From: Archaeoglobi archaeon
GTDB lineage: Archaea > Halobacteriota > Archaeoglobi > Archaeoglobales > Archaeoglobaceae
DNA: 10,416 bases
NCBI GenBank assembly: GCA_004347865.1
Contig: QNUZ01000065.1
Span: forward strand, 1-10,416
Direction of reading: 5' to 3'
Below are positions 1 to 7,916 of the stretch, piece after piece. The stretch's first letter is position 1. Each line of letters begins with the position of its first letter. The notes beneath the pieces were generated by a model that saw only the letters and a program-made list of their open reading frames with translations, did no database searches and was not told the DNA's origin. Position numbers and translations under genes: made by a program.

Positions 1-767
1 GATGCGATGCAAGGAAAAATCCCAAGTAAGGGGAATTGAAAGCATAAGCGGGGTTATAGTTTGTTAACCCTGAATAGGTGAAGATGCAAGGAAAAATCCC
101 AAGTAAGGGGAATTGAAAGATTTTATTACACAGGTACAACGGGGGGCGGTTGGCACACGATGCAAGGAAAAATCCCAAGTAAGGGGAATTGAAAGTCGGG
201 CAGGCTGCGCCGAACAGCTGGATAGCTTACACGGGATGCAAGGAAAAATCCCAAGTAAGGGGAATTGAAAGATTAAATCTTCAACGTCCACCATGCTTTC
301 ACCTTACAAGTAGATGCAAGGAAAAATCCCAAGTAAGGGGAATTGAAAGTTTTGGATGTCTTGGCACCTTGGAACACCATGAAAGAGAGATGCAAGGAAA
401 AATCCCAAGTAAGGGGAATTGAAAGTATTCCATCTGCAGCTGAATCTCAGCAGCGCCACGTAAGATGCAAGGAAAAATCCCAAGTAAGGGGAATTGAAAG
501 CATATCCTGCACAAGCTCCGCGGCGCGAAGCTGCATTTAGATGCAAGGAAAAATCCCAAGTAAGGGGAATTGAAAGTGCTTCGCTTGAAACTTGATGAGC
601 GCAAGATGCAACTCGATGCAAGGAAAAATCCCAAGTAAGGGGAATTGAAAGGCATAATAGTGGATAAGCCTGTCACGTCGCTGTATATCTTGATGCAAGG
701 AAAAATCCCAAGTAAGGGGAATTGAAAGCAATTCAGAGCCCCAACGTTAACACATTGTACATCGTCA

Positions 768-777
768 GATGCAAGGA
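768..777 (+). repeat. 10-bp partial copy of the CRISPR repeat 5' end
   Basis: The bases GATGCAAGGA, identical to the first ten of the repeat, stand directly before the full repeat at 778. The spacer 729-777 is therefore 49 bp: a usual 39-bp spacer plus this 10-bp stub. A slipped duplication or an off-register integration would give this; which one is inference. Confidence 0.9.
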
Positions 778-1643
778 GATGCAAGGAAAAATCCCAAGTA
801 AGGGGAATTGAAAGATCTTAATTTTCAACGCATGTTTTCTGCAAAGAACCCTGATGCAAGGAAAAATCCCAAGTAAGGGGAATTGAAAGTAACAAACTCA
901 GCAAACAAGAAGCGAACACAATGCTTTGGATGCAAGGAAAAATCCCAAGTAAGGGGAATTGAAAGGAATTTCTCCTTTCTTCATCTCCCGCTTGCTCTCT
1001 TCGATGCAAGGAAAAATCCCAAGTAAGGGGAATTGAAAGCTGCAGTCCAGTCTGTGTTGCACTTTCAGCCACATTTGAGATGCAAGGAAAAATCCCAAGT
1101 AAGGGGAATTGAAAGGCAATAAGCAACGCCGTTATAACATATTCCTTCCTGCCAGATGCAAGGAAAAATCCCAAGTAAGGGGAATTGAAAGAACAATACT
1201 CATTCGCCGGATAGATGAAGTAGTAGCAAGGATGCAAGGAAAAATCCCAAGTAAGGGGAATTGAAAGTTTAAAATCCTTCTTTTTTTCTGGGTTTGCTTA
1301 TGAAGATGCAAGGAAAAATCCCAAGTAAGGGGAATTGAAAGCGCGGACCCAGCGTACGAGCCGTGGGCGCAGCCCGTCTAGATGCAAGGAAAAATCCCAA
1401 GTAAGGGGAATTGAAAGTCTTTACTCGACTTTGGCAAAATCAAGCCTCGGTATCCAGATGCAAGGAAAAATCCCAAGTAAGGGGAATTGAAAGATGAAAT
1501 AGACATTAAAACAGTTAGTAATATTGGCAAAAGATGCAAGGAAAAATCCCAAGTAAGGGGAATTGAAAGGTATGTTTTGGTTGGCTGTCTGGTTGGTTGT
1601 TTCTGCGATGCAAGGAAAAATCCCAAGTAAGGGGAATTGAAAG

Positions 1644-1682
1644 TCATCATTTTAAACATGATGTAGTCTTCGGCTAAGTAGT
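1644..1682 (+). repeat. duplicated spacer, copy 1 (39 bp)
   Basis: This spacer starts TCATCATTTTAAACATGATG and ends GGCTAAGTAGT. Its first 38 bases are identical to the spacer at 2181-2218. The neighbouring spacers of the two copies differ, so this is not a block duplication of several units. It contains a small inverted repeat (CATCAT / ATGATG). Read on the minus strand one frame is open (LAEDYIMFKMM), compatible with a coding protospacer. Confidence 0.97.
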
Positions 1683-2180
1683 GATGCAAGGAAAAATCCC
1701 AAGTAAGGGGAATTGAAAGTATTTGCTGGAATTTCAAGGACAGCAAAGAAATCCTGCATGATGCAAGGAAAAATCCCAAGTAAGGGGAATTGAAAGTCGC
1801 GTCCCGAAGCTAAAATGGGCTTGGAAACCTTCATGAGGATGCAAGGAAAAATCCCAAGTAAGGGGAATTGAAAGAAACTTTATTTCCATTTTTCCTGTCA
1901 TTTTTTGTTTGCCTGCAAGATGCAAGGAAAAATCCCAAGTAAGGGGAATTGAAAGTTCAGCCCTTTTGAATTTGGTTTACTGACGGCTTTAGCGGATGCA
2001 AGGAAAAATCCCAAGTAAGGGGAATTGAAAGTCCTTCTCCTTGTTACTCTGATCTTGAGGCTGAGGCTGGATGCAAGGAAAAATCCCAAGTAAGGGGAAT
2101 TGAAAGTGGCTTTGTTCGTCGCTGGAATTTTGCTGCCCACCGCGATGCAAGGAAAAATCCCAAGTAAGGGGAATTGAAAG

Positions 2181-2218
2181 TCATCATTTTAAACATGATG
2201 TAGTCTTCGGCTAAGTAG
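2181..2218 (+). repeat. duplicated spacer, copy 2 (38 bp)
   Basis: This spacer is the same as the one at 1644-1682 but one base shorter at the end away from the GAAAG handle. The end next to the upstream repeat is identical in both copies. That is the PAM-proximal side in type I arrays read in this orientation. Confidence 0.97.
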
Positions 2219-3581
2219 GATGCAAGGAAAAATCCCAAGTAAGGGGAATTGAAAGACATGCAGCAGATACAGCCTCAGGGACAGCAGCCTACGCCGATGC
2301 AAGGAAAAATCCCAAGTAAGGGGAATTGAAAGTTAACGCCCCCCTTAAAATGCGCATCGATACCATGCGCTGATGCAAGGAAAAATCCCAAGTAAGGGGA
2401 ATTGAAAGGTTTACCAGCTATCTCACGCATCCTTGCCAGCTCTTCCTCGATGCAAGGAAAAATCCCAAGTAAGGGGAATTGAAAGTGCTAGCTCAATCCT
2501 ACGACTTTTGCCATCTACAGAACCGATGCAAGGAAAAATCCCAAGTAAGGGGAATTGAAAGCTTTTGTGAACGCTCCGACATTAAGGTTTACGAAAAAGA
2601 TGCAAGGAAAAATCCCAAGTAAGGGGAATTGAAAGGGAGTAACTTCATTCACTTCGCTAAGAGCGTCAATTATATCGATGCAAGGAAAAATCCCAAGTAA
2701 GGGGAATTGAAAGTTAACTCAGGTTCTCAGGTTCTTCAAAACATTAAAAAAGATGCAAGGAAAAATCCCAAGTAAGGGGAATTGAAAGGTTTTTCCGCCT
2801 CGTTTATGCTCATAGATGTGTTCAGGGGATGCAAGGAAAAATCCCAAGTAAGGGGAATTGAAAGTTAAAAACAGCAATGTCTGGATTGTTGCGGACATGA
2901 GTGATGCAAGGAAAAATCCCAAGTAAGGGGAATTGAAAGCTAGCAGCACAGGAACGTACACTCCGTCAGGCGGAAGCTGGATGCAAGGAAAAATCCCAAG
3001 TAAGGGGAATTGAAAGAGCTCACCGAGAATGACGAACTGCACGTTTCCGTCGCCAAGGATGCAAGGAAAAATCCCAAGTAAGGGGAATTGAAAGCCGACA
3101 GGAAATACTTGTCTGGAACCTGTTCCTCTAAGAGATGCAAGGAAAAATCCCAAGTAAGGGGAATTGAAAGCCTGACATCTACCAAGCCATAGATTCTGCA
3201 CAGGCAGCTGATGCAAGGAAAAATCCCAAGTAAGGGGAATTGAAAGTTTTCCACGAGTTTGCTTTTCATTATCAAGTAGGGATGATGCAAGGAAAAATCC
3301 CAAGTAAGGGGAATTGAAAGAGCAGCCCAGCGGTTTCAGCAGTTTTCTGCGTGGTTATCGATGCAAGGAAAAATCCCAAGTAAGGGGAATTGAAAGTTAG
3401 GCGGCGGGGGGTGTTGCGCGGTGAGTCTAGTCCAAGATGCAAGGAAAAATCCCAAGTAAGGGGAATTGAAAGATAACAAGCGCCGCGAGGAGGTTGCCAG
3501 GCAAATTAGGCGGATGCAAGGAAAAATCCCAAGTAAGGGGAATTGAAAGTCAAATACGCTTTCATGAGGCTTTATTTCAAG

Positions 3582-3646
3582 TGCGGGGGGTGGGATTTGT
3601 GCTCCCCGCAGCGTGGAGAAATCACCCGCAAAATCCCCCTTTTTTT
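3582..3646 (+). terminator. hairpin plus oligo-T, possible array terminator
   Basis: TGCGGGG (3582-3588) pairs with CCCCGCA (3604-3610), and the stem can extend by a G-U and a G-C pair. A run of seven T follows at 3640-3646 after CCCCC. Archaeal transcription commonly stops at oligo-T, so this would end the rightward pre-crRNA about 90-100 bases after the last repeat. A second pairing, GGGATTT (3592-3598) with AAATCCC (3631-3637), competes with the loop of the first. No tested function is implied. Confidence 0.45.
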
Positions 3647-3653
3647 ATCACTT

Positions 3654-3701
3654 AAATTTTATCCCCACCCAAACCCACAAAGAGAGGGCTGAAATTTTAT
3701 C
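3654..3701. repeat. 10-bp direct repeat in the convergent gap
   Basis: AAATTTTATC occurs at 3654-3663 and again at 3692-3701, 38 bp apart. On the minus strand it reads GATAAAATTT, an AT-rich element that could pass for a TATA-like box. It could also be chance in AT-rich DNA. Confidence 0.5.
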
Positions 3702-3719
3702 AGACTATTATTGTCGCTT

Positions 3720-3735
3720 AGCATGAATTCATGCT
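3720..3735. promoter_or_regulatory. perfect 16-bp palindrome downstream of the PLD operon
   Basis: AGCATGAATTCATGCT is exactly self-complementary. It lies 27 bp past the stop codon of the minus-strand operon and between convergent transcripts. As RNA it could fold as a 6-bp stem with an AATT loop and mark the 3' end of the operon mRNA. As DNA it could bind a dimeric protein. No oligo-T follows it on the minus strand, so a terminator role is only a possibility. Confidence 0.5.
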
Positions 3736-3762
3736 TATTCCCTTTCGGATTCCTAGTTTTCT

Positions 3763-6120
3763 TTAGGCATAGCGTAAGCTCAGAGATCCGCTTAGTAAAA
3801 TGTTCATATTCGGGTTGAGAATGTCTCCGTATAAAGTCCTCCGAAATCCTCTGAGAGGTCTTTCCTTCATCCTCTTGATTTCTAAGCGCAGATTATTCTT
3901 ATTATCTGTATCATATGTTATTGAAAACTGCAATATGTAAGAAAGGAAAAGCGCATCTTCATCACAACGTACTTCAGATATATCCTTAACAATGCCTCTG
4001 TAGACGCTCATTCTTGTTTCTGAATCCTTGCCCAATATTGTTGCAGCGACCAAAGACGAGACTAGTTTGCGAAGAAGGCTTGTATCAGGATTACTTGGAG
4101 TCAGTTTCAATTCGTCCCACTTTGCCAAGACTTGTTCCCTGAATTTGAGACCTTCAAGTGAGTTGCCGCTTGGAGCAATCAGGTTCTCCAATTCTTTCAT
4201 TTCTTTGGCAATTCTTTTGTTGATCTTGAAGTTAAGTTCAAATTTGGTGGTTGCGCTTGTTTCAGTTTCTAAGTATAGAATTATAGGAATAAAGAGCTGT
4301 AAGTCCTTCTGCCCAATCTTAGAAAATCCGTATTTGTCAATCAGGGAAGCAATGTGATTTGTCAATTGTATCAGGAATTGCATTCTGTTCTCTTTTTTGT
4401 TACTTTTCACAAAGAATTCGATTAGCTTAAGGCTAATCAACAAGTAAGCTGAGTAATTAAGTAGCGAGTTGTCTATGGCCAGTTTTCTTTTGCTGAAGCT
4501 TGTTGTCCACTTATCCAGTAGGTTGACTAGATAATTATGGTTGATCTCAATATGCCGAGGTTCTTTTTCTTTGTTAGGCGATGGCGGGATAGGGCCTTCA
4601 GTTATGGAACGAGGTGCGACTTGAGCCCTAGGAACTCTGAAAAGCCTCATCAGGATATCGTACATGCTTTCACCTGTTTCTCCGCTGAGCATACGCCCGG
4701 GAGATGGTTCAGGTAAATGATGCTTCTCTGGAACAGTGAGATGTCTCTCCTCAGGCAGCAAGGCAAGAATAATCTGAATAAGGTTCTCAGGGTCTTTTGC
4801 GTTTGCGATTAGACTGGGAATTCTATCTATATCGGGTTTGTAGTCCATAATGCGAAGTTTCGACCCGGAAGGGTTGTAAACTCGAATTTTGTTTGACACT
4901 ATGTTGCCATCTTTCTCAAGCCAAACTGTTGTTTGCCCAGCTATTTTTGCTTGAAATGCTTTTTGTTTAGTGTTTGGTTCAAGAATTATAGGAATTTTAC
5001 GCTCATCGGAAGACGTTTGAAGGACTAAAGATAGCTGTTTTTCGTCAGCAACCCCGTCGTAGTGCAGAATAAGTTCACCATAATCGTCGATTAAAGCCAT
5101 TATGAGAGTTACTTCATGGCTGGAAAATGCCTTTGGGGAAAACAGATCCATTTGCCTAGTGCTATTTTTTGCATCACTCACACTGATTTCCTTGAATGTT
5201 AACTCATCAAACAGATTCTGGTTTTCTAGTTTTCCTATTATCGCTACTTCAACGTTTCCATTGTCTATCGTTCGATTCAGTGCGGGTTCAGTAAAGTTTG
5301 GGCTTCCGACTAATACGAAAGTATCATGCCCACTGAAAATGAAAAATTTTGAATGGATAGTACGATTCGAGATTATTTCCTTCAGTGAGACGAACGGTAC
5401 ATTTTGAATATTATCAACATTCAAGTTGTGGTTGTTTCTTTGAATACAAAGTTCAATGTTGTTTACCTTTGTTGTGTCTATTATTTGTTTCAGAAGCTCT
5501 ACCTCGTTCGAGAAAAAAGGTGCGAAAATCCTGATTTTAGTTATCTGCGTTGCTTCTTTCATAACATATTCCAAAGCAGTTTTCAGGATAGGTTTATTCA
5601 AATTATGGAGTAATTGGGTTTCGTATTTTTCTGTGCCTACCTCCTTCGGTTCCTTTTTTTTCTTTGATAACGTATCTATTATTGGGCTTTCAATGGAGAT
5701 TCTGGAGAAGAGTTCCAAAAAAAACTCGATACAACTGCTTATCAATGCTCTCTCTTCTGTTTTATAAGTCAATTCAAGATTGTGTGTGAATCCGCTAAGC
5801 GTCAGGTTATGGCTGCCTATGTAGGCTAGATCCTTTTTCTCAGAAAGAAACAGAAACACTTTTGGGTGAAAAAGAGCGCGCGAGACAGGTATAAGAAGGT
5901 AATCTATCCCTGTCGAGCTAGTCATTTTGGCAGGTTTAGGGTAATGTTCTGCGTCAACAAGAACAATAGTAGCCATCGCGGGGTTATTTCTTCTAAGTGT
6001 TCTCAAGATTACATTTTCAAAGAAAATCGGGTCGAAAGAAAATGTGGTGAAAAAAGCTAGTTCATATCCTCGGATTTCTTTGAATTCTTGAATGAGATTC
6101 AGAAAATTTTCGCTAGCCAT
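3763..6120 (-). CDS. Two-site phospholipase D-like (HKD) family protein, probable nuclease, 785 aa
   Basis: This large protein has two PLD half-sites in its N-terminal third. The first is H85-x-K87 followed by GSHN (102-105) and E116. The second is H256-x-K258 followed by GSPN (272-275) and E291. Two half-sites in one chain can form one active site, with His as nucleophile on a phosphodiester; in this superfamily that means nucleases or lipid hydrolases. The Asp of the classic HxKx4D motif is absent at both sites (L92 and S263), as in some BfiI-like nucleases. Residues about 334-425 look beta-rich, about 460-520 form a proline-rich linker, and about 525-785 are helical and unrecognised. There is no signal peptide or membrane segment, so it is likely cytoplasmic. 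It overlaps the upstream gene by 22 bp, and its ATG has a GGGTGA site just upstream. A DNA-defence nuclease is inferred from motif and context; the substrate is unknown. Confidence 0.88.
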   Translation of the reverse strand: MASENFLNLIQEFKEIRGYELAFFTTFSFDPIFFENVILRTLRRNNPAMATIVLVDAEHYPKPAKMTSSTGIDYLLIPVSRALFHPKVFLFLSEKKDLAYIGSHNLTLSGFTHNLELTYKTEERALISSCIEFFLELFSRISIESPIIDTLSKKKKEPKEVGTEKYETQLLHNLNKPILKTALEYVMKEATQITKIRIFAPFFSNEVELLKQIIDTTKVNNIELCIQRNNHNLNVDNIQNVPFVSLKEIISNRTIHSKFFIFSGHDTFVLVGSPNFTEPALNRTIDNGNVEVAIIGKLENQNLFDELTFKEISVSDAKNSTRQMDLFSPKAFSSHEVTLIMALIDDYGELILHYDGVADEKQLSLVLQTSSDERKIPIILEPNTKQKAFQAKIAGQTTVWLEKDGNIVSNKIRVYNPSGSKLRIMDYKPDIDRIPSLIANAKDPENLIQIILALLPEERHLTVPEKHHLPEPSPGRMLSGETGESMYDILMRLFRVPRAQVAPRSITEGPIPPSPNKEKEPRHIEINHNYLVNLLDKWTTSFSKRKLAIDNSLLNYSAYLLISLKLIEFFVKSNKKENRMQFLIQLTNHIASLIDKYGFSKIGQKDLQLFIPIILYLETETSATTKFELNFKINKRIAKEMKELENLIAPSGNSLEGLKFREQVLAKWDELKLTPSNPDTSLLRKLVSSLVAATILGKDSETRMSVYRGIVKDISEVRCDEDALFLSYILQFSITYDTDNKNNLRLEIKRMKERPLRGFRRTLYGDILNPNMNILLSGSLSLRYA

Positions 6121-7841
6121 TCTTCACCCAACTCAGTTAACCGATATCTCTTTTCCTCAATAGTGATTAACCCCATATCAGTAAGTAACTCGACAATATT
6201 ATGCCATTTTGCTTCGCGATAAAATCCCAAACGATATTTCCTGCCATAGTAATACAATCGGTCGTCTTCTTCCGTTAGTAGCCAAGACCGGGTTCCGTTA
6301 AGCGCGAATTTCATTGATGAGATAAGTTTATGACGATTCTTCACGAGGCTAAGTATTTCCCTGAAAAAATTTGGTATACTCTCCCTTCCTAATGTTGCGT
6401 AAACCGTCTTTGGAAGAATTGAACACAGTGGTTTATCTCTAAAATCACAGACTTTGAGCTGTTTTTCAGAAAAGCTATTAAAGCGGTATTTGAGAAGTAG
6501 AAACAGGATTATTAAATCGACTAGCTTTTCTTCTCTTGAAATGGGCCTTCTTAAATCGAGTGCTACTTGCTTTTCGTTAGGGAATGTCGTGAGTGAGGTT
6601 TTGTTTCCTGACAACATGTGTTTTATATATGAATCAATTTGCTGAATGTCGGAAACGTCATCATGCATAGCAATCCCCTTTTTTCTGAGAGTTGCCATGA
6701 CTTCTTTTATGTCAAAGGACGCTACTATTTCATCTATTGTTGTTCCATTGGGGCTAAGCATGAGGCTACTTAAAAGAATGTCGAAGGCAAACTCTAGGAA
6801 GTTAATATAATATAAATTATGCACAAAAGCTTCCCATAACTCACTAAACTCCCTCAGCTTCCCGAAATCAATTTTCCTTATTGAATTATCCTTGGTAAAC
6901 TGTTTGTAATAGAGGCAATCTCTTATGATTTGATTTAAGGGCTCTCCATCGATTCTCGGGCTAGCTTCATGAATTATCTTCATAATCATAAGCAATACCG
7001 CTCTCCTTGCGATTGTTGTCTTTATCATTTCAGGTAAGTTCTTGGCAAAAACTGATTCTAGCTTATCTATATCCCTCAAGTATCCCTCCAAATCAATTTC
7101 GGTGTCGGCTGAAATTTCTGGGAAAGTGAGCTCGCGTCGTTCAAACTTGGCAAAGGTATCAAAGTCAAGACTTAGGGCTAATCCCGTAGCTGGCTTAGTA
7201 AACCCAAAGAATACTAAACGCCAGATCTCCTTCTCTTCGGGCAATATCTGCTTGCTACAAAAACAAAAAGGTGTCAACCCCTCAAGTTCTTTCTTTGATA
7301 TTTCTTCCTTTAGAAGTTGCTCTTCGCTGTTTTTCCCTATTTTTCCAAAAATATCCGCAATCCTTCTGCCAACTTCGGAAAATATAGTCTTGCCTGATGC
7401 ATTTTTCGCGCAAATATTGAGGGAGGCTAGTGGGCCGCGGTAATAGTAATTGCCATATCCGATTCTGTTTTTTCTTCCAAAATTCGTATACTTGTCTATG
7501 CGAATTGTATCATTAGATCGCAAGAAGCTAGTGGCCGAATCCAGATTTCTTATACCTACGGGCGCATCGGAGAGATTAAGATGATGTAAAGCTGCAGCAA
7601 GTGTCACTATTTTTTCAATATCTAATACCTTTTTTGGATCAAGATTCAAATCCTCGACGGTTTTCCATGCCCAAGTCAACAAAGAAAAATACCTTAGTCT
7701 TGCCGTCTGAGTAGTTATTCCGGGTAGAAAATAGCTCTCTAAATGCTTGAGAACATAAATACCAAGTGGGTCGATGATTCTCGAACTTAGAGGCACCTTT
7801 TCAGTCCATTTTAGAGCAGAGCCAGTCTTCACGCTCCTCAT
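6099..7841 (-). CDS. Unrecognised 580-aa protein with C-terminal winged helix, first gene of PLD operon
   Basis: I cannot name this family. Residues 25-59 form a striking hydrophobic/aromatic block (DPLGIYVLKHLESYF, then LPGITTQTARLRYF and LLTWAW). It looks like a family signature and recalls, from memory only, uncharacterised proteins of bacterial and archaeal defence loci. The middle is largely helical with no nucleotide-binding or nuclease motif that I can see. Residues 518-580 hold RSWLL...YYGRKYRLGFY and end in ELLTDMGLI...RYRLTELGEEWL, a typical winged-helix recognition-and-wing ending, so DNA or RNA contact is plausible. It overlaps the PLD gene by 22 bp on the same strand, so the two are almost certainly co-expressed and may form a complex, with this protein as sensor or specificity subunit (inference). 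AAGGG touches the ATG directly, too close for normal use. A leaderless mRNA, or initiation at the GTG of codon 4, is possible. Confidence 0.85.
   Translation of the reverse strand: MRSVKTGSALKWTEKVPLSSRIIDPLGIYVLKHLESYFLPGITTQTARLRYFSLLTWAWKTVEDLNLDPKKVLDIEKIVTLAAALHHLNLSDAPVGIRNLDSATSFLRSNDTIRIDKYTNFGRKNRIGYGNYYYRGPLASLNICAKNASGKTIFSEVGRRIADIFGKIGKNSEEQLLKEEISKKELEGLTPFCFCSKQILPEEKEIWRLVFFGFTKPATGLALSLDFDTFAKFERRELTFPEISADTEIDLEGYLRDIDKLESVFAKNLPEMIKTTIARRAVLLMIMKIIHEASPRIDGEPLNQIIRDCLYYKQFTKDNSIRKIDFGKLREFSELWEAFVHNLYYINFLEFAFDILLSSLMLSPNGTTIDEIVASFDIKEVMATLRKKGIAMHDDVSDIQQIDSYIKHMLSGNKTSLTTFPNEKQVALDLRRPISREEKLVDLIILFLLLKYRFNSFSEKQLKVCDFRDKPLCSILPKTVYATLGRESIPNFFREILSLVKNRHKLISSMKFALNGTRSWLLTEEDDRLYYYGRKYRLGFYREAKWHNIVELLTDMGLITIEEKRYRLTELGEEWLAKIF
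6124..6129 (-). promoter_or_regulatory. Shine-Dalgarno of the PLD gene, inside the upstream gene
   Basis: On the minus strand GGGTGA lies three bases before the ATG at 6120, complementary to the archaeal 16S 3' end (CACCTCC type). It lies within the last codons of the 580-aa gene. This supports the 6120 start and translational coupling of the two genes. Confidence 0.6.
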
Positions 7842-7862
7842 CCCTTAGCAAGACAGCCTAAC

Positions 7863-7876
7863 ATAATATTGTTTCC
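7863..7876 (-). promoter_or_regulatory. BRE/TATA-like promoter of the PLD operon
   Basis: Read on the minus strand, CGGAAAC precedes AATATTAT. The AT-rich element is centred about 26 bases before the ATG at 7841. That is the archaeal TATA-to-start spacing, so transcription would begin at or near the start codon and give a leaderless mRNA. A second AT-rich candidate, TTTAATAT, lies at 7903-7910 and would give a leader of about 40 bases. The choice between them is not settled by sequence. Confidence 0.45.
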
Positions 7877-7916
7877 GTATTCAAAAACTTGCCTAGCGGT
7901 GCATATTAAATAATAG

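Larger units (their letters stand above)
6..3549 (+). CRISPR. CRISPR array, 47 repeats of 37 bp with 46 spacers
   Basis: The repeat begins GATGCAAGG, carries a weak internal palindrome (TCCC, AAGTAAG spacer, GGGA) and ends GAATTGAAAG. Repeat starts are at 6, 83, 159, 235, 313, 389 and so on to 3436 and 3513. I read every copy and saw no mismatch. Spacers are mostly 37-41 bp with 39 the commonest; outliers are 44 bp (1875-1918) and 49 bp (729-777). The 3' end resembles the ATTGAAAG handle and the AATCCC/GGAATTGAAAG core of Sulfolobales repeats, normally linked to type I-A or III systems. This sets transcription rightward and puts the leader left of the window. Both ends shown are perfect repeats, so the left end is probably not the true array start. 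Bases 1-5 (gatgc) may be the tail of another spacer. No cas1, cas2, cas6 or effector gene lies in the window, so the subtype is not assigned. Confidence 0.99.

Noticed and set aside
1..5. gatgc at the left edge as a second partial repeat stub
   Set aside because: It has the same first five bases as the repeat, but the window edge hides its context; it may just be the end of a spacer.
189..540. Plus-strand frames with repeated RCKEKSQVRGIE
   Set aside because: This is a translation of the same CRISPR repeat on the plus strand, with no start signal.
605..614. AGATGCAA inside spacer 577-614 as another partial repeat
   Set aside because: It matches the repeat for only seven bases (GATGCAA), the spacer has normal length (38 bp) and it is not adjacent to the repeat start, so chance is enough.
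64..3303. Many minus-strand open frames with the repeated peptide FNSPYLGFFLAS / FQFPLLGIFPCI / LSIPLTWDFSLH
   Set aside because: These are the three minus-strand readings of the CRISPR repeat joined through spacers; they are not a repeat protein.
3550..3762. tRNA or riboswitch in the convergent gap
   Set aside because: No tRNA cloverleaf or known aptamer pattern is visible; only simple hairpins and a palindrome.
4028..7443. Plus-strand open frames opposite the PLD operon (for example 4028-4357, 5102-5407, 7042-7443)
   Set aside because: They are antisense shadows of the two large minus-strand genes, with no family features and unlikely composition.
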